Origin: a virus
Strand: one strand, 5' to 3'
DNA: 36,139 nucleotides
IMG/VR virus record: IMGVR_UViG_3300028920_000168
Span: 1 to 36,139 of that record
Positions 8,157 through 16,368 of this stretch are shown one piece after another. The translations under genes and the position numbers were made by a program. Position 1 is the first letter of the stretch. Every line of letters starts with the position of its first letter. The notes beneath the pieces were generated by a model. That model ran no database searches. It saw only the letters and a program-made list of their open reading frames with translations, and had not been told where the DNA came from.

Positions 8157-8534
8157 TTACCTGAATTCAATATATACATGAGAATTAGCAGTTTCCCATA
8201 ATTTTACACTAATAACATGCAATGATTTATTATAATTAATTTTTCTTAGTTCATCAGATGCCTTCTCAGCTATCCATGCAGCTATATTTTCAGCAGTCGG
8301 TAATTCATTAAGCACATTATTCAAGTCCTCATGATCCAGCATATCTTCTATCCCTCTGCATATACTACTGAGGTCAGAAAAATTTATAACTATTCCATCT
8401 TTAGTCATATTCCCAGATACAGCTATTTGACATCTATATGAATGTCCATGATTCCTAGCACATTTCCCCATACCAGGAAGATTATGAGCCGCCTCAAATG
8501 AGAATTCTTTAATAGTACTTATTCTCAATGTCAT
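8157..8534 (-). CDS. queD: 6-carboxy-5,6,7,8-tetrahydropterin synthase
   Basis: QueD turns dihydroneopterin triphosphate into 6-carboxytetrahydropterin, the QueE substrate. The 125-residue protein has the zinc ligands H17 (EAAHNL), H29 and H31 (NHGHSY), the catalytic C25, the D67-H68 pair in MLDHEDLN, and E114 in WETANSH, so all the key residues are present. ATG at 8534 overlaps the upstream stop (ATGA), but its GGGGAGG is only one base away. TTG at 8528 (MRISTIKEF) has that site at 7 bases and may be the true start. Confidence 0.95.
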   Translation of the reverse strand: MTLRISTIKEFSFEAAHNLPGMGKCARNHGHSYRCQIAVSGNMTKDGIVINFSDLSSICRGIEDMLDHEDLNNVLNELPTAENIAAWIAEKASDELRKINYNKSLHVISVKLWETANSHVYIEFR

Positions 8535-9049
8535 TCCTCCCCGTCATCTGAGTAGTCATCTTTGAACTCAAGATCATCATCTTCACTCATTGGCTCAAGC
8601 ACATCAGTCTGCTTGGATTTTTTATTGTCAACCTTATTATCGGTTTTACTCCCATTAGTCTTTTTTGCTTTTTCTGAAGGAGTCGATTTTGTATATTTAG
8701 TAACTTTATCCACTCTATTTTTCTCCTGACCATCATCCTCTATTTTCCTAACTGTTAGAGTTGCCTTCCTTCCAATCAGTCTATCAGTATTTAGCTTAAC
8801 TTTCCCTGAAGTTACTCCGAGTCCTGCTAGATGACCTTTTAGACCAAATAATGCATTTGGAAGTAATGAGGTAAAACTCTTGAGCTGAACTCCAGCATTT
8901 TCTTTATCCAAAATTTCCCATGTCCATGTCAGCATTGGATTCCCGGCAGAAGATTCAGTCTCCTCTACATCAATCAGTTTTGCACGATAAATTCCGGTTT
9001 CAACTATTTCGATAAGTTGAACATCTGATAGGTCTACATTAAGATTCAT
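8531..9049 (-). CDS. Single-stranded-DNA-binding-like protein (DUF669-type)
   Basis: The 172-residue protein has a beta-rich N-terminal part (about 1-110) that looks like the phage DUF669/OB-fold family. The segment TGIYRAKLIDVEETESSAGN followed by a conserved tryptophan-rich strand and LLPNALFGLK is typical. A lysine-rich linker (about 115-150) leads to a very acidic C-terminal tail (EPMSEDDDLEFKDDYSDDGEE region), as in SSB proteins that recruit replication partners. The ribosome site is AGGAGG, 7 bases before ATG. Its neighbours, a Sak4-like ATPase and helicases, fit a recombination and replication role. Confidence 0.7.
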   Translation of the reverse strand: MNLNVDLSDVQLIEIVETGIYRAKLIDVEETESSAGNPMLTWTWEILDKENAGVQLKSFTSLLPNALFGLKGHLAGLGVTSGKVKLNTDRLIGRKATLTVRKIEDDGQEKNRVDKVTKYTKSTPSEKAKKTNGSKTDNKVDNKKSKQTDVLEPMSEDDDLEFKDDYSDDGEE

Positions 9050-9076
9050 TAATATTCCTCCTAAATTTTTAATTTA

Positions 9077-10426
9077 TTATATATAACATTGAGCCGCTTT
9101 CATTCCAGAAATGGCACATGATATAAAGCTATCCAAGAACCCAGTTGAATGACCGACCAAATGGATATTGCACTTGTTCGCATTATTCAACCCGAAAGTA
9201 TCTTCCTCTACTTGATATTTATTAGCATAATACTTCATCTCAGGGAAGTATATCAGAGGATCTCCACTTGATACATCAACTATCTTGCCTAGTTCTCTAA
9301 TGAAAGCTCTAAACCCATTGCTAATTGAATAATCCATCTGACCAAGGTCTATCCCCGATACAGATTGAGAATGATAAGTTGAAGTAAATTCGTATGTAGG
9401 TCTGAAATTCATGAAATCTGATACTTTTTGAACTCTAGATGATAAAAACCTAACATTAGTCGTATTACATAATTTCGCCAAGTGCCTCACATACTCTTGA
9501 GGTCTACCTGTTACAATTCCAACAGGGATTTTGCATTGGATTGAGAAGTTCGACCTATTTGATTTCATATTTTCATTAAGGTATGAATGTCCATTAACAT
9601 TAATTATTTCATAATCCTTATGATGTTCATTTGTTATATACCCTTGCTGATTGCAACAGAAGCTTCGGAACTCAAACCCGTTATGCTTGTAAGTTAGTTT
9701 GAAGTCATAGAACTTATCGAATAGCGGCTTCAGAACATTTGCATCTGCTTCGAACCTTATTCCAAAGCAGGCTTCCCCAGGTACACGTGATATGTTCAGC
9801 TTCTTAGATTGCGAAGCTAACCATTTGGATCCAGCTAATCCAGTGCCTATGAATATGACATCTGGTTGATGAATCAGAAAACCATGAGCATAAGTGTTGC
9901 TCTGACTAGTCACCTTCCCATCCAATTCCACATCTAACACGTCTGTATTATATAAAAACTTGATTCCTCTTTCCTTCAGAACTTTTGAAAAGTTTCCTAC
10001 GAAATCCTGAATCCCATCGCTTCCATAGTGCCTGAGTTGATACTCTTCCAGTGTAAACTTAGTGCCGAGGTACTTCTCGTATGCCTTTTCATCAAAGCCT
10101 TTTGTTATTCCCCCAAAGCTATGAGTTTCCATGAGGTCGTCTATCCGGTTAAAAAATTCTTCATCATCCTGTTTGAATATGGATTTGGATGTGTTAGTCC
10201 CCCTCTTCAGGGAATAAGTATTCTTCCCATCCGAGAAACCACCGGCTCCACCTTCACCGCATAGGATGTCGCATGTACCGCAATTGCATAATCCAGATTT
10301 AGAGCATTTCCTATCCTCAATCTTACTCCCAGACTCAATCACCAATATATCATTATCCTTATTCTTTGATAACTCATATGCGGCGAATAGATTTGCTGGG
10401 CCTGCTCCAATCAAAAGTATTTTCAT
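9077..10426 (-). CDS. FAD-dependent dehydrogenase (COG2509-like)
   Basis: The N-terminus has a dinucleotide-binding fold (GAGPAN at 7-12, acidic E31 at the end of the second strand) for FAD. A Cys-rich segment follows (C41, C47, C49, C52, C56) and then GEGGAGGFSDGK at 57-68, which is characteristic of the uncharacterised FAD-dependent dehydrogenases of COG2509. Near the C-terminus there is a second nucleotide-contact region around LVGHSTGFLDSF. The 449-residue length is typical of that family. These enzymes are common in anaerobes but have no established role in phages. It lies between the SSB-like gene and the ATPase in the same operon as the deazaguanine genes, so a part in base or cofactor chemistry is possible. 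No substrate can be read from the sequence. Confidence 0.8.
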   Translation of the reverse strand: MKILLIGAGPANLFAAYELSKNKDNDILVIESGSKIEDRKCSKSGLCNCGTCDILCGEGGAGGFSDGKNTYSLKRGTNTSKSIFKQDDEEFFNRIDDLMETHSFGGITKGFDEKAYEKYLGTKFTLEEYQLRHYGSDGIQDFVGNFSKVLKERGIKFLYNTDVLDVELDGKVTSQSNTYAHGFLIHQPDVIFIGTGLAGSKWLASQSKKLNISRVPGEACFGIRFEADANVLKPLFDKFYDFKLTYKHNGFEFRSFCCNQQGYITNEHHKDYEIINVNGHSYLNENMKSNRSNFSIQCKIPVGIVTGRPQEYVRHLAKLCNTTNVRFLSSRVQKVSDFMNFRPTYEFTSTYHSQSVSGIDLGQMDYSISNGFRAFIRELGKIVDVSSGDPLIYFPEMKYYANKYQVEEDTFGLNNANKCNIHLVGHSTGFLDSFISCAISGMKAAQCYI

Positions 10427-10443
10427 ATATGTCTCCTTTCATT

Positions 10444-11103
10444 TTAATCTTTTCCGATTAGTCCCAAGAATGCTTTCAGAGTAGGTTCAAGTAGGCATTC
10501 CTCATCAGTGCATCTGGTCTTAGCTAAGCACTTCATCATTGATTCATTTTCATGCGGCTTCATATATAGCGTTCGATTTCCATCAACATCATAGTCGAGC
10601 CGAACACATGCATTCACTGCTGAGACTACCCATTGACCTAATTTACCCCTCAAATCTGGAGTCACTATATCCCTTTTTTCCATAACAGTTTCACCAGTTA
10701 TAAGAATCAATATATTGTTGTTCTCTTTAGCCCATTTCTTCATTTGAGCCATTATATCCTTGAACATTGTGCTCCATTGATTAGAATTATTCATACTTGC
10801 CACTTTTAGATCAAAGACGTCCTTTCTTGCGGAAATTTTATTCAGGATAATCGTTTGGAGTTCAGTCATCGAATCAATAACAACGACTGCATTTTTAATC
10901 TTAGGAAAAGTCTTTTCAAATATGTTCTTAAACTCGTTGTATGATGAGATTTCCCTTACTCTCCTTCGCTTATCGGGAATTAAGTCCAGAGTCTCAGCTC
11001 CGATCTCAATGTCGTAATAATGAACATCCTTATTTAGCTCTCGAGATGTCCCAGCGAAGTATGTCTTCCCAACTCCAGGACATCCATACAAAATTATGAC
11101 CAT
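10444..11103 (-). CDS. Phage RecA-like ATPase (Sak4/AAA_24 type)
   Basis: The 219-residue protein has Walker A GCPGVGKT at 7-14 and Walker B AVVVIDS at 72-78, with a glutamate shortly after. The segment ending ILITGETV, followed by PDLRGKLGQWV, is typical of the phage nucleotide-binding AAA_24/Sak4 group, which are small single-strand annealing or RecA-like recombinases working with a phage SSB. The SSB-like gene lies two genes downstream. AGGAG is 9-10 bases before the ATG. Confidence 0.82.
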   Translation of the reverse strand: MVIILYGCPGVGKTYFAGTSRELNKDVHYYDIEIGAETLDLIPDKRRRVREISSYNEFKNIFEKTFPKIKNAVVVIDSMTELQTIILNKISARKDVFDLKVASMNNSNQWSTMFKDIMAQMKKWAKENNNILILITGETVMEKRDIVTPDLRGKLGQWVVSAVNACVRLDYDVDGNRTLYMKPHENESMMKCLAKTRCTDEECLLEPTLKAFLGLIGKD

Positions 11104-11131
11104 TCAACTTCACTCCTTATACAGAGAGTAC

Positions 11132-12583
11132 TCATATATTATCATTAAACGATTCATGAGTCAATCGTATATTTTCCAGTGTTACATCTTTTTTCGAACT
11201 TATGATTTCTAATATGTGCTCTTCGATAGTTCCTTTCATTACAAAACTGTATACCCGAAGGTCTTTATTCTTCTGACCTAATCTCAGCATCCTAGCGTCT
11301 GCCTGGGACATAGATGCATATGTCCAAGGGTATTCGAAGTATATTATCGTATCAGCTTTCGTTAGATTCAATCCCTCTCCACCTATGCCATAGGTTAAGC
11401 ATAGCACATCCAGCTTGTCTGATTGGAACTTTTCAACTATTAAATCATTAGTCTTCTTACTTTTCTTACTATGAATGCAATTTACAGTGATTCCCATACC
11501 TTCGAGGATATCCGTTATGTGTTCAGCTACAGCAATATGTTTCACGAATATTAATGGTCTCCTATCAATGAATTTATCCCTGTGATCTATGAATATACTA
11601 TATTTCCCAAGTTCACTCTCATTATTAGGTTGAATTGCCAAGTTGACTAATGTCTTAACATCCTGCATTCGTATAGTTTGAGGAGTTGCTTCCCTATACT
11701 CATCCTCATGAGCCTTAGTCATTTTCAGATGCACGGTTTCCCTCAACTCGTTGAAGCAGAGTTTGACACTACGCGAGATTAAGTACCTCCCATATATCAA
11801 ATTTTTCCAATTGACCTCCTCGGATTTTAACAGGCCACCTACCTCTATTCCATATGAGAAGAGTTTTATGTTACAGAACCGATGTACAAATCCCCAGTAC
11901 GATCCAAACTTCTTTGGATCACAGAAGCTCAGTAGCGTCCAGATATCATCAACGTTATTTACATTCGGCGTACCTGTTAGCATATATACGTTCTTGCATT
12001 TGCCGCAAATCTTCTTGAATTCCTTATACGAGGACGTCTTTCTGTTCCTAATCTTGTGAGCTTCGTCCATAATCAATGTATCATAGTCGCTGTACTTCGA
12101 AGCTGACTTATAAGTCGTAATCTGATATTCCCCTGAGTACCATTTATCAGCATGACTTGCCCAATCCTTTTCCTTAGCTATTGAACATACTATGAGGAGA
12201 CTTCCACCAGAGAGGGAAGCCGCTACGAGACTAGTAACTGTTTTCCCTGATCCCTGCTTATCAGCAAGGATTCCTTTCTTCCTCCTTACTAACCAACGAA
12301 TTCCTGACCGCTGATGAGGATAAAGGCCTGGAAATTCATCTATTGGAGAAGTGTTTCTGTAATCACATGATAGATCCTTATTCATCTCATAGTCCTCATG
12401 CAACTTCTTCGTAATAGCTGAATCAACTTCGATGTTTGGATATGCCGATATTACTCTTTTTAATATATCTTTGCATATCGGCATTGAGTAGCTTTTCCCA
12501 GTATATCTCAAGTATCCAGAAAGTGACTGCGGAAGTGGATCTTCAAATATCATTCTTCCTCGTTCATATTTCAACCTACGCAT
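11132..12583 (-). CDS. SNF2/SF2-type DNA helicase
   Basis: This is a superfamily 2 ATP-dependent DNA translocase of the phage SNF2-like group (483 residues). It has YPHQRSGIRWL at 88-98 (Q-motif region), motif I ADKQGSGKT at 107-115, DEAH at 173-176, and LTGTP at 202-206. The C-terminal lobe has GEGLNLTKAD (motif V) and QADARMLRLGQ (motif VI). I chose ATG at 12583 over the TTG at 12598 because GAGGGTGA stands 5 bases before it. The upstream 64-residue gene stops 2 bases earlier. It likely remodels replication or recombination intermediates. Confidence 0.92.
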   Translation of the reverse strand: MRRLKYERGRMIFEDPLPQSLSGYLRYTGKSYSMPICKDILKRVISAYPNIEVDSAITKKLHEDYEMNKDLSCDYRNTSPIDEFPGLYPHQRSGIRWLVRRKKGILADKQGSGKTVTSLVAASLSGGSLLIVCSIAKEKDWASHADKWYSGEYQITTYKSASKYSDYDTLIMDEAHKIRNRKTSSYKEFKKICGKCKNVYMLTGTPNVNNVDDIWTLLSFCDPKKFGSYWGFVHRFCNIKLFSYGIEVGGLLKSEEVNWKNLIYGRYLISRSVKLCFNELRETVHLKMTKAHEDEYREATPQTIRMQDVKTLVNLAIQPNNESELGKYSIFIDHRDKFIDRRPLIFVKHIAVAEHITDILEGMGITVNCIHSKKSKKTNDLIVEKFQSDKLDVLCLTYGIGGEGLNLTKADTIIYFEYPWTYASMSQADARMLRLGQKNKDLRVYSFVMKGTIEEHILEIISSKKDVTLENIRLTHESFNDNI

Positions 12584-12584
12584 A

Positions 12585-12779
12585 TTATTCACCCTCAAGA
12601 GTTAGTTTTAATAACCTTTCCCAGACCATTTTCATTATATATTGAGGGTGGTAGATAGAGAAGGGCTTATACACATATCCAGTCCCAGTTATAAATGATA
12701 TATGGCCATATATTACTTCATCATGATCTATAACTCTTATTCTCCCGTCAGGTAGATTAATGAAACTATCATCATTCAT
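12585..12779 (-). CDS. Small protein of unknown function (64 aa)
   Basis: I do not recognise this protein. It is 64 residues with no membrane segment or metal motif. It is judged real because its ATG overlaps the upstream resolvase stop (ATGA), it has GGAGGTGAT 9 bases upstream, and its stop falls 2 bases before the helicase ATG, whose ribosome site lies inside its last codons. Confidence 0.65.
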   Translation of the reverse strand: MNDDSFINLPDGRIRVIDHDEVIYGHISFITGTGYVYKPFSIYHPQYIMKMVWERLLKLTLEGE

Positions 12780-13420
12780 CTTCTTTTATCACCTCCGACG
12801 GAAAGGTCGTCAGTGAAATCCGCATTTGCTATGTGATTCCTCAATCCTTTGGCATAGTGCATGACGTGCTTGAATGCTGATACACAGTGTCTTGATTGAA
12901 TTCCCCTCTCATTGCAGACAATGTTTGCCTGACAACTAGGTGGTTGGAGCTTAATCTTTTCCTTGAAGACGTACTTCAGAACAGCTATGACTTCAAGCGC
13001 TGTGTAATCCTTTGGTCTACCTCCGGTTACGAAATCTTCAACTATAATATCGTCCGGCTTAGCTGATTTGATGTATGCTATAATATTATGAATGTCATGA
13101 ATTACCATATTTTGCTTCAGAAATACTTTATCCAACTGAACATTCGTTACAACTAATCCAGTTGATTTCCCAGGATCCACACCTACTATTATCCTCATAT
13201 TCTTCACTCGATCACCCTTCCTTTTCTTAGAAATCTCCATGCATTCACCGCAGTACAAATTCATTTTCCTAGATATGAATACCTTTTCGCAAGCAACACA
13301 TTGGATCTCATATGCTACGACTGCTTTGACTCCATAATCCTGACATCCTATTGAATCCAATTGCATCTGGACATGTTCCAGCAGGATATTATGCTTCATA
13401 GCAGGATCAATCTTTTCCAT
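12776..13420 (-). CDS. RuvC-like Holliday junction resolvase with N-terminal zinc finger
   Basis: Residues about 75-195 match the RNase H-like RuvC fold of phage resolvases. VGVDPGKSTG at 79-88 carries the first catalytic Asp (D82), IIVEDF at 125-130 carries the Glu (E128), and the region near 177-189 (RHCVSAFKHVMHY) corresponds to the last helix. In that helix many phage enzymes have Asp where this one has Ser181, so the final acidic ligand must come from elsewhere or is lost. The N-terminal 70 residues add a zinc finger (C41, C44, C57, C60). ATG at 13420 has AGGAGG 7 bases upstream and is preferred over TTG at 13435. It probably resolves branched DNA before packaging. Confidence 0.8.
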   Translation of the reverse strand: MEKIDPAMKHNILLEHVQMQLDSIGCQDYGVKAVVAYEIQCVACEKVFISRKMNLYCGECMEISKKRKGDRVKNMRIIVGVDPGKSTGLVVTNVQLDKVFLKQNMVIHDIHNIIAYIKSAKPDDIIVEDFVTGGRPKDYTALEVIAVLKYVFKEKIKLQPPSCQANIVCNERGIQSRHCVSAFKHVMHYAKGLRNHIANADFTDDLSVGGDKRR

Positions 13421-13431
13421 CAAACTCCTCC

Positions 13432-13689
13432 TCAACTAAAATGATACGCCCTCCCATTTGAACATGTATCTGCGTTACAATTTATCTCAATGCATACGCC
13501 ATATCTTTTGCACTTACCTGGGAATGGACATCTTTCCTTGGCCAGCGCACGTTTGAGAATGGTATTTTCACTTTCAAGGAACGTGTTCCTCTCTTCAAGC
13601 TTTTTATTTATGATATTCAGGGATTTACATTCCTTTTCTATCTCTTCAAGTTTATCAAGTCTTGCTTTACTAACAGTGATGTTCTTCAT
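13432..13689 (-). CDS. Small coiled-coil protein with Cys-rich C-terminus
   Basis: This is an 85-residue protein of unknown function. Residues about 8-50 form a charged coiled coil (heptad Leu/Ile pattern around LDKLEEIEKECKSLN). The C-terminal 35 residues hold six cysteines that could bind zinc. GGGAGG 8 bases before the ATG overlaps the end of the primase gene, and the stop falls just before the resolvase start. It is probably a structural or adaptor protein in the replication set. Confidence 0.65.
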   Translation of the reverse strand: MKNITVSKARLDKLEEIEKECKSLNIINKKLEERNTFLESENTILKRALAKERCPFPGKCKRYGVCIEINCNADTCSNGRAYHFS

Positions 13690-13693
13690 AATT

Positions 13694-15679
13694 TTAACCT
13701 CCCAATATTAATCCATATAGGTCTGCTTGATCAGGATCTAAGCATAGACCTGAGTAATATATTTTCCTATGTTTCGATACACGTTTGAATCTCTCACTCA
13801 GCATAGCGCTGAACTTGCTGTTACTCTGTCTTGAGTCCGTGTATTGTTTATAGGCTTCAAAAAGTGATTGATACGGCTCTTCATGTTCCTCCCCAAGTAT
13901 GCAACATTCATCAAGGAATTTAATAAATGGATCATTGCATTTCTTATACTCCTCGCGTGCATCTCCAATGTTCTTTGAAAGCTTGAACCTCCATTTCCTA
14001 TTCCGAAGTCTGATTAATCCTTCAACTGCCCAGTTTACTATCCCAGTGTAATCAAAGTATTCAGCTATCTCAGGAATCTTCTCTTCTTCTGGAATAATTA
14101 CTACAAATGGTATTATGAGATGTCGGTCAACCCACGCATCTCCCTTATCGGATGACTGCGGAATTCGGTTGCATGTGTACACTATCCTGGCGTAGTTTTC
14201 AAATGTAATATGGTCTCCTCCTTTGATTTCCCCTCCTATCAATCCTCCTCCAGTAATACTTTTTATTATACCTGATGATTTCATATATAGGAAATCCTGG
14301 TCATCAATCAGATTGGCAGTCTTTCCAACCAAAGCTGTTGATTGAAACCTCTCATTCAGCTGACCTAAATCCTTGGTGCATATGTTATCTATACCAAGCA
14401 ATTCTTGAAGAACCCTCAATATCAGAGTCTTTCCAGTATTACCTGGGCCGTATAATACGAATATCTTCTTAGCCTTATTATTAGGAACTAGAAGATATCC
14501 GAACAGTTCCTGTAATATACCTTGGTCATCCTTATCCGGCAATATCCTGTCTAGGTTTTTAATCCAGTTATCGCACCTGACATCCGGATCATAGTGATAC
14601 GGAATCTCAATCGTCGAGTGATACTCAGGGTTATCCTCAACCTGCTGAATTCCTTTATTGTCGCATTGGAAAGTTCCATTTTTGAACACGATGATGTCAT
14701 CGTTCCGATTGAACATATTAATATCCTCCTGATTGCATTCCATCATAGCTTTCAACGTATTATACCACGAGTTCTGCATGCTATCATTCAGCAGATGTGA
14801 CTTGAATAAGTCGTACAGTTCCTTTGGAGTTAATTGACGGTATACCCTCTCGTCGAACATATAGTATTTCTTAGTATTCAACGGAATCAACTTATGAATG
14901 TCCAACAGATGTTCGACTAATAGGCTCGGCTTAGAGAATTTGATGGCTTTCCTGTACACCGAAAACCATAAAGGGAGCCCATTTTCGTCCATCGGATCTT
15001 CAAAAAATTTATCATATGCACCGTCAGTCATATCCTCAATTTCCTTATCAGTCAACGGATCTATCATGTTATTTATCTGATGCATCATGATGATTCCCAT
15101 GTCCTTTGGGACTCCCATCCGAGCTAATGAACATGCATGCGATTTGAGTCTATCATTCCGCTCCCCTACCAGGAGGGGGAGAAGACTGGTATCACCCAAC
15201 TTTGCTTTCCTAAGCGGCATTAGTATATCCGGGAAATCTGCTGGCTCAGATGTGTTGACGTATTTCCTATTTTCAGTCCTTTCATTAGGAACGACTATTT
15301 GTCCTTTGTCAGTCCGATAATCGACTATGACTCCAAGTCGAGTCATGTACTTCGCGGCAGATGTTATGTTGGCATATTTCTCTTTATCAATCTTAAAAAT
15401 CATTTGAGCTCCATGAGGAGTCTTAATCGTCAGCGTGTCAAAGTGAGGACATACTGTTTCAGCAGTAGTCGCATCATCAATGTCAACTACTGCTATATTT
15501 TTAGGAAGTTTCCACCCTATCCATCCATTCCAACCGTCTACGTCTCCTTCACGCACTCTCCAATTCTTGTCGATAGGTTGCTTGGCACGCTTATATTCTT
15601 TTTTCGGATTCATCCTCCTATTGTATCCAGCTAATTTTATATAATGACCTTTGTATCTAGTCAGATCAACGTATTCCAT
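13694..15679 (-). CDS. Primase-polymerase / SF3 (D5-type) helicase
   Basis: This is a 661-residue replication protein with two parts. The N-terminal prim-pol domain (about 1-160) has the acidic VVDIDD at 64-69 and TPHG with H89, matching the DxD and His of bifunctional primase-polymerases. The C-terminal superfamily 3 helicase (about 360-600) has Walker A GPGNTGKT at 411-418 and Walker B ANLIDDQ at 455-461. It also has a C-motif region at YTCNRIPQSSD and a D5-type linker before the ATPase. It primes and unwinds phage DNA. The ribosome site GGGGGTGG is close to the ATG. Start and length fit the family. Confidence 0.92.
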   Translation of the reverse strand: MEYVDLTRYKGHYIKLAGYNRRMNPKKEYKRAKQPIDKNWRVREGDVDGWNGWIGWKLPKNIAVVDIDDATTAETVCPHFDTLTIKTPHGAQMIFKIDKEKYANITSAAKYMTRLGVIVDYRTDKGQIVVPNERTENRKYVNTSEPADFPDILMPLRKAKLGDTSLLPLLVGERNDRLKSHACSLARMGVPKDMGIIMMHQINNMIDPLTDKEIEDMTDGAYDKFFEDPMDENGLPLWFSVYRKAIKFSKPSLLVEHLLDIHKLIPLNTKKYYMFDERVYRQLTPKELYDLFKSHLLNDSMQNSWYNTLKAMMECNQEDINMFNRNDDIIVFKNGTFQCDNKGIQQVEDNPEYHSTIEIPYHYDPDVRCDNWIKNLDRILPDKDDQGILQELFGYLLVPNNKAKKIFVLYGPGNTGKTLILRVLQELLGIDNICTKDLGQLNERFQSTALVGKTANLIDDQDFLYMKSSGIIKSITGGGLIGGEIKGGDHITFENYARIVYTCNRIPQSSDKGDAWVDRHLIIPFVVIIPEEEKIPEIAEYFDYTGIVNWAVEGLIRLRNRKWRFKLSKNIGDAREEYKKCNDPFIKFLDECCILGEEHEEPYQSLFEAYKQYTDSRQSNSKFSAMLSERFKRVSKHRKIYYSGLCLDPDQADLYGLILGG

Positions 15680-15714
15680 AGTCCACCCCCTTTATGACTA
15701 AACTGAATTCTACA

Positions 15715-15951
15715 TCACTTATAACCTAGGAATGACTTCAACATTGACTCGATTCGGTCAAGTTTTTCATTGATCTCCTTTAGTAGGTTGGATTCATTAT
15801 TTTCATTAGACAGAAGTGTTCGTTCATCCTTATTAGCCCACTTTATGAATTTTCCACAATCCTTGCAGTATATTCCAAGATTATGACTTTTCTGAACTGT
15901 TGTCACTCCTCCTATATCCTGAACCCCACACGATCTGCATTTGAACTTCAT
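15715..15951 (-). CDS. Zinc-ribbon protein with C-terminal coiled coil
   Basis: This is a 78-residue protein. The N-terminal half is a zinc ribbon with two CxxC pairs (FKCRSCG and YCKDCGKF). The last 25 residues form a short coiled coil (LLKEINEKLDRIESMLKSF). It is the first gene after the strong promoter at 15991-16019, with GGGAGG before the ATG. It could be a regulator or an adaptor of replication or transcription, but there is no direct evidence. Confidence 0.7.
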   Translation of the reverse strand: MKFKCRSCGVQDIGGVTTVQKSHNLGIYCKDCGKFIKWANKDERTLLSNENNESNLLKEINEKLDRIESMLKSFLGYK

Positions 15952-15990
15952 AGATAACCTCCCTTATTTATTTCATATAGAGCAAATCCT

Positions 15991-16019
15991 ATTCTATCTC
16001 ATTTGAATCAAATAGTCAA
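15991..16019 (-). promoter_or_regulatory. Promoter of the replication/nucleotide operon, with internal palindrome
   Basis: On the minus strand there is TTGACT, a 17-base spacer and TAGAAT, which is a near-consensus sigma70 promoter. It lies about 40 bases upstream of the zinc-ribbon gene. The spacer contains the palindrome ATTTGATTCAAAT (16001-16013), ideally placed for a repressor to block polymerase. It is the only strong promoter seen for the 16-kb leftward operon. Confidence 0.8.
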
Positions 16020-16135
16020 CAGATGGAAGATTTTTCCTCATGCAATGACACCGTCAACGATACCCCCCAGTCCCCCTCTCGTTTTCTTTTTTCTTTATAC
16101 ATACTTCCTTCATATAATTGTCCTTCTTCAACGAA

Positions 16136-16254
16136 TCCAGGAATCTTATTGGATTCCTGGAACTGAACTACTTTGCCGGGAGTTTGGGTATATCAGATCG
16201 AACTCCCAAGGAGGGACTTTGCCAATCCAAATATTTCCTTTTAATAAAGTCCCT
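16136..16254 (-). ncRNA. Candidate structured RNA of three consecutive hairpins
   Basis: Read on the minus strand, three stems follow each other: AGGGACTTT with AAAGTCCCT, GGGAGTT with AACTCCC, and TCCAGGAATC with GATTCCTGGA. Linkers are short (about 4 and 16 bases). This compact array could be a small RNA or a processed 3' end of the late transcript. No known RNA family is recognised, and it does not fold as a tRNA. Confidence 0.35.
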
Positions 16255-16368
16255 CGCCGCTCACAAGAGAAATTAATATAGCTCCGCATGAATTATGTAT
16301 CATTTCCTTCGAGGTTTGAGATCTTCATTGTCATTGACTGCACTTGATTAATATCTTGATCGATGAGA

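Noticed and set aside
16136-16254. tRNA-like sequence (GAGTTCGATC segment) in the hairpin array
   Set aside because: The arms needed for a T-stem and acceptor stem do not pair, and there is no anticodon arm at the right distance.
16003-16281. 92-residue plus-strand frame in the late/early gap
   Set aside because: No ribosome site, unlikely composition, and it runs across the hairpin array and the early promoter.
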